Below, piece by piece: positions 1 through 7,337 of a stretch of DNA of 27,217 nt. Made by a program: the position numbers and the translations under genes. Origin of the DNA: JAHECQ01 sp047638695. Its GTDB lineage: Bacteria > Actinomycetota > Acidimicrobiia > Acidimicrobiales > SZUA-35. The notes under the pieces were generated by a model, which made no database searches, was not told the DNA's origin, and saw only the letters and a list, made by a program, of their open reading frames with translations. Position 1 is the stretch's first letter. Each line of letters opens with the position of its first letter. The DNA lies in the NCBI GenBank assembly GCA_047638695.1, contig JBLINY010000060.1:1-27217 (forward strand). The letters are read 5' to 3'.

Positions 1-623
1 ACGTCATCGCCGCCCTAACCCGTGACTGCCCATCATCAACCGATGATCTCTGGCTGGTCGACTCCACACCGGTCGAATGCGGCAGGAGCCGTGAAACAAC
101 GAAACGATCAAACCTGGCCGGGTTCGCTGAATACGGCTAGTGCGCATCCCATTCCCGGTTCTTCTGGGGTCTCCGACTCCACCTGATCACCACCACCAGC
201 GGTCTGCCGTTGGCGTTCGCGTTGACCGGCGCCAAAGCCGACGAACGCAACATCTGCCTCGACATGATCGCTCACGCCGATCTCGACACCGCTGGTGTGA
301 CCCTGATCGCGGACAAGGGCTACCGGCGAGCAAGCTTCGAGCACGAACTCAACACCGCCGGAATCACCCTGATCCGACCGAACCTGAAATCAGAGAAGAC
401 ACGGCCAGGCCGCCGCTTCCTCAAAGCGTTCCGTCAGACCATCGAGTCAGTCAATCAGACCTTCAAAGGCCAACTCGACCTCGAACGCCACGGCGGCCGG
501 ACACGATCCGGCGTCGCCGCCAGAGTCCTGCAACGAGTGCTCGCCTTGACCGCCGCGATATGGCACAACGAAACCACAGACCGTGAAGGACCAGCCCGCA
601 CCCTCACCCCCTACGACCACTGA
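1..623 (+). pseudogene. IS982-family transposase, 3' part, interrupted by TAG
   Basis: A reading frame open from the left edge encodes the catalytic half of an IS982-type DDE transposase. Recognisable motifs are VDSTPVE (first Asp), LIADKGY (second Asp) and QTIESVNQTFKGQ (Glu), followed by the family's C-terminal stretch ending in AAIWHNE. The frame is cut by TAG at 138-140, between EYG and CASHSRFFWG, where relatives have a tyrosine. The restart frame 210-623 lacks the first Asp, so the copy is probably dead. The 5' part lies outside the window. The element's right end should fall shortly after the stop at 621-623. The sequence around 621-640 is the likely boundary, but I could not identify the terminal inverted repeat without the left end. 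Confidence 0.85.
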
Positions 624-783
624 CCCCTTGGAACCAATCATCTAGGTGAGAAGTGAAGACGGTTGCCCACTCATCGGTGGGTGTTACGCCGGTGAGTAGC
701 TCAATCAGTTCGAAACAACGGGCCTGGTCGGCAGCGGTCGCCGGTCGTGTGCGGACGCCGCTTGGATGTTCCTCTACACGCAT
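604..783 (-). pseudogene. GNAT-family N-acetyltransferase, N-terminal stub cut by the IS element
   Basis: A 59-codon frame starts at ATG 783 and reads toward the IS element. It contains RPATAADQARCFELIELLTG, which resembles the beta1-alpha1 opening (RPAT..D...) of GNAT acetyltransferases, then runs to a stop at 604-606 inside the IS end. A GNAT domain is normally about 140-170 residues, so only the first third remains. The last residues (about GVSGRRG) appear to be IS-encoded. It lies 42 bp downstream of the dioxygenase gene on the same strand, so the pair was probably one transcript before the insertion. The family call rests on a short motif. The truncation next to a transposase is clear. 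Confidence 0.5.
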
Positions 784-825
784 CGCTCGACACTACGCGT
801 ATGGCCCAAACGCAGAGGTATCGCC

Positions 826-1713
826 CTAGCGCAAGAGCGTACTGAGCTGGCGCATCGTGCGATCGCCGGCCGGGGAGCCGTCGCGACGGTGAAGCGTGCC
901 GACTGTGTCGAACACCACCAGGTCATCGAGCTGCCACTGGTGGGCGTACACCCGCTCTGGTTTGACGATCTCTCGGTACAGCTCCTGGAGCAATGCCGTT
1001 GCCTCGTCCTCGACCATCGGGCCGGTGTCGGGGTGCTCGACCGTGGCGACAAGCGAGTTCACGTACAACGCGGTGCGACCGCTTCGTGGATGGCGGCGGG
1101 CCACCGGGTGAGGGTTGGCTTTGCCACCACCGGGGTAGCGAAAGCGTCGATCTCGGTGCGCCTTGCTGGTGCGGATCTCGTCTTTTTCCTCTTCAGGCGT
1201 GTAGCGCCCAGAGCCCTGCAGCTGATGAAAACCAATCAGGGGCTCGATGCGCTCCTTCATTTCCGGGGTCAGCGCCTCGTATGCGCCGTATGCGTCGGCG
1301 AAGCAAGTTGCCCCGCCTCCACCTTCGGGAAGTGCGACCGCGTTCAAGAAGCTCTCCTGCGCCGCGTTTGGGAGATAGCTGTAGTCGGTGTGCCAGGGGA
1401 GTGGCGTCACCGCGGAAGGGCCGGTCTCGTGGCCCTCTTCGTCTCGTTCACTGACAAGCTCGAGGATCTCTTTGGTCTTCAGTTTCATCCCGAACAGCTC
1501 GCCTCCGTCGAACAACTCGCCGAAGTATCCGGCGAATCGCACGAGCTCGGCGTCGGTGAGAGCTCCCTGGCCGCGGAAGAGGAGGAGTGTGTGTTCATCG
1601 AGAGCATCGCGAATCTCTGCATGGGTGCCCTCGTTCAATCCGGTCGTCGGATTGAACCCCTCGACTACGACTCCGAAAGGCGCATCCAGCTGGCTTATCT
1701 GCAGCGTGGTCAT
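826..1713 (-). CDS. TauD/TfdA-type Fe(II)/2-oxoglutarate-dependent dioxygenase
   Basis: The 295-residue protein has the normal length for the TauD family. The 2-His-1-carboxylate iron site is visible as H108-x-D110 (WHTDYSY) and H275 (TLHRRDG). The basic residues that hold 2-oxoglutarate are in the C-terminal GDRTMRQ (R285, R288). HPRSGRTALYVNS near residue 210 matches the conserved core of the family. Such enzymes couple oxidative decarboxylation of 2-oxoglutarate to hydroxylation of a small substrate, such as taurine, an alkylsulfate or an aryloxyacetate. The substrate here cannot be read from the sequence. The gene is divergent from the RidA-MaoC operon with only 41 bp between starts, so the two probably share a control region. 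No clear Shine-Dalgarno site precedes the ATG. Confidence 0.88.
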   Translation of the reverse strand: MTTLQISQLDAPFGVVVEGFNPTTGLNEGTHAEIRDALDEHTLLLFRGQGALTDAELVRFAGYFGELFDGGELFGMKLKTKEILELVSERDEEGHETGPSAVTPLPWHTDYSYLPNAAQESFLNAVALPEGGGGATCFADAYGAYEALTPEMKERIEPLIGFHQLQGSGRYTPEEEKDEIRTSKAHRDRRFRYPGGGKANPHPVARRHPRSGRTALYVNSLVATVEHPDTGPMVEDEATALLQELYREIVKPERVYAHQWQLDDLVVFDTVGTLHRRDGSPAGDRTMRQLSTLLR

Positions 1714-1754
1714 AGCTGCACCGTAGATCAGCTCTCGGAACTAGGGTCGAAGAC

Positions 1755-2918
1755 ATGCCGACAGCCATAACCCCTGCCGAGTTCCCGTGGTTCGATTACT
1801 CCGGCTTCTCGTTCTCCCTCGGACTCGATCTTGACGGCCAGATCGCGCAGCTCTCCGGCCATTCCGCATCCGAATACGACCCGAAGAGCGGCAAGATCGT
1901 CATCAACGGCGGGATGACCGATCAGACCCACACCGCCTACGCCAAGGCCGAAGCCATTCTCGGCGCCGCAGGCTACGAAATGGACGACATTGTTCACGTG
2001 GTCGAGAACGTCACCGTCAGCGGCATCGAGCACTACTCCGAGGCTGCCGCAGTAAGAGAAGAGATCTTTGGGTCGGACCAGCCTGCAGTCAACACCGTCG
2101 TGGTCCAGGGACTGTTGCGACCAGCGGCATGGATCGAGCTGGAGATCACGGCGTCGAAAGACACACGTAAGTCTTGGCCCGGCGCCCGAGAAACCGATGG
2201 CCTTGTCTACTTGAACACGATCCAGCCCTTCGACGACGACGGCGAGCTGGTTGGTGAGGGCGACGTCGAGGCTCAGACCGCGCAAATCTTTGCCAACGCA
2301 GCGAAGGTCTTGGACGGTGCAGGGCTGACGATGAGCGACGTAGTGAAGACGCTCGACATGGTCGCGCCGGAAGCCTTGGCGGACTACAAGTACACCGGCC
2401 GAGTCCGCAAGCAGCATCTCGGCCCCATCTTTCCGGCGTCGGCCGGCATTCTCCAGGAGCGGGTGTCCACCGACCCTCGAGTGCTCATTTCCTATGACTT
2501 CATAGCGTCACGGCACGAGACCGAAGCGATTAACCCAGGACTGTCTCGCTACGAGAAGCTCACGTATTCGCCTGCGGTCAAGGCCGGGAACCTGTTGTTC
2601 ATGTCGGGTCAAGCGGCGCTCGATCCCGAGACCGAGACGGCGCTGTATGTCGGAGATGTTGTTGCCCAGTCTCGGTACACCTACGGCAACATCGCCGCGG
2701 TGCTCGAGGAGGCGGGTCTCGGCCTCGAGCACCTCATCAAGACGATCGAGTACGTGACGCCCGAGGGTTTAAAGAACTATCGCGCCGTCGGGGCACTGCG
2801 TAAGGAGATCTTCGCTGCACCGTTCCCGGCATCGACCGGCGCCATCTGTCACTCGCTGCTCCGGCCCGAGTTCATGATCGAGATCGACCCGTTGGCGATG
2901 TACCCGTCGGAGTCTTGA
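1755..2918 (+). CDS. Protein of three tandem RidA (YjgF/YER057c/UK114) domains
   Basis: RidA proteins are usually single domains of about 130 residues that form trimers and hydrolyse reactive enamine/imine intermediates, or act in catabolic pathways. This 387-residue protein appears to carry three in a row: about 17-135, 138-255 and 265-387. Each has the hydrophobic opening strand, the helix before AG-hhhxDh, and a closing strand. Domains 1 and 3 keep the carboxylate-binding arginine in LLRP (R122, R370). Domain 2 has a diverged segment (QERVSTDPR) at that place, so it may be structural. The chain could fold as a covalent pseudo-trimer, which is inference. The stop overlaps the next start as TGATG, pointing to translational coupling with the MaoC genes. 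Confidence 0.82.
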   Translation: MPTAITPAEFPWFDYSGFSFSLGLDLDGQIAQLSGHSASEYDPKSGKIVINGGMTDQTHTAYAKAEAILGAAGYEMDDIVHVVENVTVSGIEHYSEAAAVREEIFGSDQPAVNTVVVQGLLRPAAWIELEITASKDTRKSWPGARETDGLVYLNTIQPFDDDGELVGEGDVEAQTAQIFANAAKVLDGAGLTMSDVVKTLDMVAPEALADYKYTGRVRKQHLGPIFPASAGILQERVSTDPRVLISYDFIASRHETEAINPGLSRYEKLTYSPAVKAGNLLFMSGQAALDPETETALYVGDVVAQSRYTYGNIAAVLEEAGLGLEHLIKTIEYVTPEGLKNYRAVGALRKEIFAAPFPASTGAICHSLLRPEFMIEIDPLAMYPSES

Positions 2919-3409
2919 TGGCGCTGCTCACACCCGAGATCGAGGCGATGGTCGGCCGCGCCGTCGTCTACACCGCTCCCGAGCCATTCGGCGCCGCTGA
3001 GTTCCGATATTTCGCGCTGGCCATAGGCGACACGAACCCGATCTACACCGACGACACCGCGGCTCGCGCCGCCGGATATGACGGCGTGACCGCGCCCGTC
3101 ACGTTCGTCACCGAGACGAACCAGTACATGAGCGGCGAGACCGACGAGCACGGTTATGGCGGTCACAGCTGGGGGATCGAGATCCCGGGAACCCGGATGA
3201 TCCGGGGTGGGCATGACTACGAGTTTGGTGCCCCGGTCAAAGTGGGCGACGTGATGACCGTGGAGTGGACGGTGGTCGGAGTCGAGGAGCGCACGTCACG
3301 CGATGGCCTACAGATGGTCGAGATCGTCAGCGAAGCTCGCTACTCGAATCAAAACAACGAACTGCTCGCGGTCAACCGAGAGAAGCTCATCTATCAGGAG
3401 ATCAAATGA
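2918..3409 (+). CDS. MaoC-like N-terminal hotdog dehydratase (FAS1-type) subunit
   Basis: The 163-residue product matches the MaoC N-terminal dehydratase family. It has an N-terminal helix (TPEIEAMVGRAV), then FALAIGDTNPIYTDDTAARAAGY, the family's version of the hydratase motif, and GGHDYEFGAPVKVGDVM in the second half. In actinobacteria such subunits pair with a MaoC C-type partner to hydrate enoyl-CoA or enoyl-ACP (compare HadAB and ChsH1). ATG 2918 overlaps the upstream TGA and is preferred to TTG 2915. The gene ends in an ATGA overlap with the next MaoC gene, which supports a two-subunit enzyme. The substrate is unknown. Confidence 0.85.
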   Translation: MALLTPEIEAMVGRAVVYTAPEPFGAAEFRYFALAIGDTNPIYTDDTAARAAGYDGVTAPVTFVTETNQYMSGETDEHGYGGHSWGIEIPGTRMIRGGHDYEFGAPVKVGDVMTVEWTVVGVEERTSRDGLQMVEIVSEARYSNQNNELLAVNREKLIYQEIK

Positions 3410-3786
3410 ACGCGGGGACCGAACTGGAAGTGATTGAGCGAGAGATGTCATCGGAACGTCTGATCATGTACGCCGGCGCGACGTGGGACTGGCACAAGCT
3501 CCACTACGACCAACGCTACGCCAGCGAGGTGAGCCTGACGGCACCGATCGTCGACGGCCAACACTACGGAGGGATCTTCGTGGAGCAGGCTCTGTCAGCT
3601 GTCCACTCGTCGGCCCGCGTGAAGGCGATGAAGATGCGCTTCCGATCGATGGTGTTCGTCGGTGAAACGATCCGGGTTTCCGGTGAGGTGACGTCGGCAG
3701 AAGGCGCAGTCCTGACGATGTCTCAGGAGCTGAAGGTCGATGATCGGTTGTGTGCGACCGCCGTCACGACCGTTGTGCTGTCCTGA
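3406..3786 (+). CDS. MaoC-like hotdog dehydratase/hydratase, partner subunit
   Basis: This 126-residue protein starts at ATG 3406 inside an ATGA overlap with the preceding MaoC gene. The hydratase signature is YAGATWDWHKLHYDQRYA, with Asp and His in the positions used to activate water in R-specific enoyl-CoA hydratases. SLTAPIVDGQHYGGIFVEQAL and VGETIRVSGEV complete the hotdog pattern. The length is that of a single hotdog domain. With its neighbour it probably forms a heterodimeric hydratase. A reading frame extends upstream to 3265, but that part is inside the previous gene and has no family similarity, so I rejected it. Confidence 0.85.
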   Translation: MNAGTELEVIEREMSSERLIMYAGATWDWHKLHYDQRYASEVSLTAPIVDGQHYGGIFVEQALSAVHSSARVKAMKMRFRSMVFVGETIRVSGEVTSAEGAVLTMSQELKVDDRLCATAVTTVVLS

Positions 3787-3797
3787 TCGGTCTTGTG

Positions 3798-3828
3798 GGC
3801 GGCGTCGACCTCAGACCGTAACGCCGCC
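3798..3828. terminator. Possible convergent terminator hairpin
   Basis: GGCGGCG (3798-3804) pairs perfectly with CGCCGCC (3822-3828) around a 17-nt loop. It lies between the MaoC stop and the C-terminal codons of the convergent SDR. There is no T-tract on either strand, so activity as a terminator is inferred from position only. Confidence 0.3.
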
Positions 3829-4545
3829 GTCGACCGGCACGTGCGCCCCGGTCATGTAGGACGACTCGTCGCTGGCCAGGAAAAGAGCGACGTTCGCGAT
3901 TTCCTCGGGTTCGCCGAGTCGACGCAGGGGTGTGAGTTGCACCAGGCGATCGAAGACGACGTCGTCACCGCCTGCCACCATTGGTGTGTCAATGACACCG
4001 GGATGGATCGAGTTGACCCGGATTTGGTTGCGGGCCAACTCGATGGCACCCGCAGCGGTCATCCCGGTTACGGCGTATTTCGTTGCCGCGTAGGCGAAGT
4101 TGTACTTCGTTGCTCGCAGCCCAGCGCCCGAGGAGATGTTGACGATCGATCCGCCACCTCGACTGGTCATCGGCTCGATCGCGGCGCGAGTCCCAAGGAA
4201 CACGCCGACTTGATTCACTGCCACGACACGTTCGTAGTCGGCAAGCGTGTGATTCGCGATCGTGGCGCTGTGCAGAATGCCAGCGTTGTTCACGAGAATA
4301 TCGAGGCCCCCGAAGCTCTCTGTGGCGAGGTTGATCGCAGCCTCCCAGTGGTCCTCGCGGGATACGTCGTGGCGCAGGAACACGGCGCTGTCGCCGAGGC
4401 TGGCAGCGACTTCCTCACCGGCTTCGACCAGCACATCGGACACGACCACTTTGGCGCCCTCGGCGACGAACAACCGAACCTCGGCCTCGCCCTGTCCGCG
4501 TGCACCACCGGTCACGATCGCTACCTTGCCATCTAATCGACCCAT
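3811..4545 (-). CDS. SDR-family NAD(P)-dependent oxidoreductase
   Basis: This 244-residue classical short-chain dehydrogenase has the dinucleotide-binding TGGARGQG at 12-19, NNAG at 86-89, catalytic Ser138/139, Tyr152 and Lys156 (YAATK), and the usual end ...GAHVPVDGG. An Asp after the second strand (VVSDV, D37) favours NAD+ over NADP+. The family oxidises or reduces secondary alcohols, ketones or 3-oxoacyl substrates. The substrate cannot be inferred. A good ribosome site (GGGGAGA, 6 nt before ATG) supports the start. It lies 45 bp downstream of the PhnD-like gene on the same strand and is probably co-transcribed with it. Confidence 0.9.
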   Translation of the reverse strand: MGRLDGKVAIVTGGARGQGEAEVRLFVAEGAKVVVSDVLVEAGEEVAASLGDSAVFLRHDVSREDHWEAAINLATESFGGLDILVNNAGILHSATIANHTLADYERVVAVNQVGVFLGTRAAIEPMTSRGGGSIVNISSGAGLRATKYNFAYAATKYAVTGMTAAGAIELARNQIRVNSIHPGVIDTPMVAGGDDVVFDRLVQLTPLRRLGEPEEIANVALFLASDESSYMTGAHVPVDGGVTV

Positions 4546-4590
4546 CGAATTCTCCCCTGTGAGCTGCTGAAAGTACGACTAAGGGTGACA

Positions 4591-5424
4591 CTAGAACACC
4601 TTGCCGACGAGGCCAGCTCCCCCGATGGCAGTAACGAGATCACTCCAGCCGTCATCGACGGCTCGCACCCACTTGGTTAGGTGTTCCATACGCATCATTT
4701 CGGCGATCTCAGGTTCAGCGGGGTCCATGGCCAAGAGGAGTTCCACGAACCGTTCGCTGGTGTCGTCGCTTAGGCCGGGCCCGGCAGTGAAGGCACAATG
4801 GCTGTAGCGCCGTGTGCGCCAGACCACGTTGATGTCTGCGTCGGTCAGCCGGAACTTGCGCAGTAGCGACGGCAGCCACGGCTCGAAGATGGCGCCCGCA
4901 TCGGCTCGACCATCGAGAACGGCTTGGAATATCGCGTGATCATCCACCCACGATTGGAGATTGGGATACTCGGTTGGCTCGAGTTCGACGAGGGAGCACT
5001 CCGAGGCGACGTCGAATCCGGCTTCGGCGAGCTGGGCGACCGGAAGCAGAAACAACTCGCTGGAGACGTCTAACCCCAAGGCGAGACGGCGCCCACGGAG
5101 CTCGTTGAGCTCAGAGATACCGGTCTCGGCTCGGGCAACGATGACGGTATGCACGTCCTCGTCGGTGTCGCGCATCGCCAGCGTGCGACACGTGCCTTGG
5201 GACTGGATGAGCGCTTGGGCATGCGCCATCGGTGCGTTCCACGCCACGTCGACATGGCCCTCGAGCAGATGGCGACAAAGCACGTCATAAGTCGAGTAGA
5301 GCGCGTACTCCACTTCGAGGCCGGCCTCGTTGAAGTACTTGCGAATTGCGTTCCAGATATAGATGGCTCGCTTTGGGTCAGCGGCAGTGGCACCGATCAG
5401 AAGCGGTCGTTGACGTTCGGTCAT
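4591..5424 (-). CDS. PhnD-like (COG3221-type) substrate-binding-fold protein without signal peptide
   Basis: The 277-residue protein resembles periplasmic phosphate/phosphonate-binding proteins of the PhnD type: an opening LLIGATAADPKRA, the conserved EGHVDVAWNAPMAHAQAL near residues 55-72, RGRRLALG, and GRADAGAIFEPW. It begins MTERQRPLLIG with no hydrophobic signal and no lipobox. No ABC permease or ATPase gene is present nearby. It may therefore be cytoplasmic, like other members of this fold that became enzymes (MqnA/MqnD, 4,5-dihydroxyphthalate decarboxylase, THI5-type) or sensors. That is inference. It is divergent from the SDR at 5478 with 53 bp between starts and upstream of another SDR. 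Confidence 0.7.
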   Translation of the reverse strand: MTERQRPLLIGATAADPKRAIYIWNAIRKYFNEAGLEVEYALYSTYDVLCRHLLEGHVDVAWNAPMAHAQALIQSQGTCRTLAMRDTDEDVHTVIVARAETGISELNELRGRRLALGLDVSSELFLLPVAQLAEAGFDVASECSLVELEPTEYPNLQSWVDDHAIFQAVLDGRADAGAIFEPWLPSLLRKFRLTDADINVVWRTRRYSHCAFTAGPGLSDDTSERFVELLLAMDPAEPEIAEMMRMEHLTKWVRAVDDGWSDLVTAIGGAGLVGKVF

Positions 5425-5477
5425 GAACTCATCATCCCTTACGTTCAGGGGAGAGCGCCTGTGTCAGACTGCATGCC

Positions 5478-6257
5478 ATGAGCGATGGTCGAGTCGTACT
5501 GGTCACCGGAGCTGCACGAGGGATTGGTCGCGGTATCGCCCAAAGCTTCCTTGAAGCAGGTCACCGAGTGATGGCAGCCGATCTGGGTGAAGGCACAGAA
5601 TGGCGTTACACGCTTTCGACCTCAGCCGAGCTCGGCACAACGGTGGCCGAGTTGAGCGCTCTCGGCGAGATCAGCGGCACATCGGTCGATGTAACCAATG
5701 CCGACTCATGTCGATCGGCGGTAGCGGCCACGGTCGAGACCTTTGGGCGGCTTGACGTGTTGATCAATAATGCGGGAGTGGTCGACTCCGGCCCTATCGA
5801 GAGCTTTTCCGAAGCTCAGTGGGACCGCATCTTCGACGTAAACGTCAAGGGCATCTATCACATGACCACCGCCGCCATAACCCACCTTCGTGCATCCGGC
5901 GACGCGGCAATCGTCAACACAGCGTCGATCGCAGGAAAGCTCGGGGCACCCGACATGAGCGCCTATTGCGGGTCGAAGTGGGCGGCGATCGGCATTACCA
6001 AGTCGCTCGCACGCGAGTTCGCCCCTGATGGCATCCGGGTCAACGCACTCTGCCCTGGCATCGTCGGTACGGCGATGTGGCTTGACCATCTCATGGAAGG
6101 TGAAGGTGAAGACGCGTTCGAAACCCGGATGGAGGAGAGGATCCCCCTGGGACGGCCCCAGACCGCAGCCGACATGGGCCAAGCCGCCGTCTACCTCGGC
6201 ACGGCGCCCAACGTCACCGGTGTCGCGCTATCCGTGGCCGGCGGACTCGATCAGTAG
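5478..6257 (+). CDS. SDR-family NAD(P)-dependent oxidoreductase
   Basis: This 259-residue classical SDR shows TGAARGIG at 10-17, NNAG at 97-100, Ser150, Tyr163 and Lys167 (YCGSK), and the typical RVNALCPGIVGTAM. A longer than usual loop follows the second strand (residues 38-66), before the SVDV segment. It is the first gene of a forward run. Its TAG stop directly abuts the ATG of the amidohydrolase, so the two are translated from one message. It may oxidise an alcohol intermediate of the same pathway as the amidohydrolase, BKACE and CoA-transferase downstream. The substrate is not identifiable. Confidence 0.88.
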   Translation: MSDGRVVLVTGAARGIGRGIAQSFLEAGHRVMAADLGEGTEWRYTLSTSAELGTTVAELSALGEISGTSVDVTNADSCRSAVAATVETFGRLDVLINNAGVVDSGPIESFSEAQWDRIFDVNVKGIYHMTTAAITHLRASGDAAIVNTASIAGKLGAPDMSAYCGSKWAAIGITKSLAREFAPDGIRVNALCPGIVGTAMWLDHLMEGEGEDAFETRMEERIPLGRPQTAADMGQAAVYLGTAPNVTGVALSVAGGLDQ

Positions 6258-7298
6258 ATGTCGGCAGAAGCGAAGCACCCAACCAGAGGTCTGATCGATG
6301 CCCACGCCCATGTGGTTCTGGGCGGAGCAATGGGAGCAGCGGGCCCGGCCTGTGGCCCCGAACTGGGCTATCACCCCGACGGTACGCCGTGGTTTCGGGT
6401 CGGTGACTGGCGGCTTGACGGCGTTCGCTACGAAGGATCGCCGTTCATGGACATCGACGTCCGGTTGGCGGCAATGGACGAAGCCGGCATCTCGGCTCAG
6501 TTGCTCTCTCCAAACCCACTGACCTACCTGCACTTCATCGATCCAGCCGACGCGGTGGCCTACTGTCGTACCCACAACGACGAGCTGGCGACAATCGTTC
6601 GCCTACACCCGGGCCGCATCGGTGGCTTCGCTGCTCTGCCCATGCAAGATCCCTCCGCCGCAGCTCTTGAACTCGAGCGCAGCGTGAATGATCTCGGACT
6701 GCTTGGCGGCTATGTGGGTACCGACCCTGGCCGACCGCTTGACGATCCGACCCTCGATGAGGTTTATGCGGCGTGTGTAGAACTCGACGCTCCGCTCATG
6801 ATGCATCCTCAGCCGAGCGGCCTTGATGGTCCGTTGCGAGACCCACGCATGCGTCGTTTCGATTTGGATCTGGTGATCGAGTTCTCCTACGAGGAGATGA
6901 TCGCCGTCGCCACCGTGATCTTTGGTGGGGTGCTGCAGCGGCATCCTGGGCTCGATCTTTGCGTCTCCCACGCCGGCGGTTCAACACCCATGCATTTGGC
7001 GAAGCTCGAGAAGCTGGCCGAGCGACGCCCCAGCAGTCCCGAGTGGCTTCGTAAACCCGGGGCATTCCGAGCCGAGCTGGCAAAGCTTTGGTTCGATCTT
7101 CATGTCACGGGTGATGCCGAGCGACAGTTCGCGGTGTCTCAACTGGGTACCGACCGGCTGATATTTGGCACGAACTTCGCCGGTTGGGATGGGGGAGCGG
7201 CCGAGTCGGTCGGCTCGTTGACCGATCGCTTGAACAGCAATGCCACTCGACTCTTCCGGCTAGACGACCGAGCGCCCCAGCTTGTTCCCGGCCCCTGA
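6258..7298 (+). CDS. Amidohydrolase family 2 (ACMSD-like) metal-dependent hydrolase/decarboxylase
   Basis: The 346-residue TIM-barrel protein has the amidohydrolase-2 pattern: H16-x-H18 in IDAHAH, H183 in MMHPQP and H238 in SHAGGS. This family contains 2-amino-3-carboxymuconate-semialdehyde decarboxylase, gamma-resorcylate decarboxylase and hydrolases that open rings or remove CO2. The strand that normally ends in the metal-binding Asp reads LIFGTNFAGWD, so Asn306 replaces the usual Asp and D311 follows. Some family members share Asn here. The ATG follows the SDR stop without a gap. A decarboxylation or hydrolysis feeding the BKACE step is plausible but unproven. Confidence 0.82.
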   Translation: MSAEAKHPTRGLIDAHAHVVLGGAMGAAGPACGPELGYHPDGTPWFRVGDWRLDGVRYEGSPFMDIDVRLAAMDEAGISAQLLSPNPLTYLHFIDPADAVAYCRTHNDELATIVRLHPGRIGGFAALPMQDPSAAALELERSVNDLGLLGGYVGTDPGRPLDDPTLDEVYAACVELDAPLMMHPQPSGLDGPLRDPRMRRFDLDLVIEFSYEEMIAVATVIFGGVLQRHPGLDLCVSHAGGSTPMHLAKLEKLAERRPSSPEWLRKPGAFRAELAKLWFDLHVTGDAERQFAVSQLGTDRLIFGTNFAGWDGGAAESVGSLTDRLNSNATRLFRLDDRAPQLVPGP

Positions 7299-7323
7299 AG
7301 TGTCGGTCGTATCACCCTTGCGT

Positions 7324-7332
7324 AGGAGGAGG
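7324..7332 (+). promoter_or_regulatory. Strong Shine-Dalgarno site of the BKACE gene
   Basis: AGGAGGAGG lies 5 nt before ATG 7338. It is the strongest ribosome-binding site I noted in the window and fixes the BKACE start. Confidence 0.8.
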
Positions 7333-7337
7333 AAATC

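Noticed and set aside
766..1770. 334-codon plus-strand open frame
   Set aside because: It is antisense to the dioxygenase gene, which has clear catalytic motifs. The frame has no family similarity and is a GC-rich shadow.
3793..4536. 247-codon plus-strand open frame
   Set aside because: It is antisense to the SDR at 3811-4545, which has all SDR motifs.
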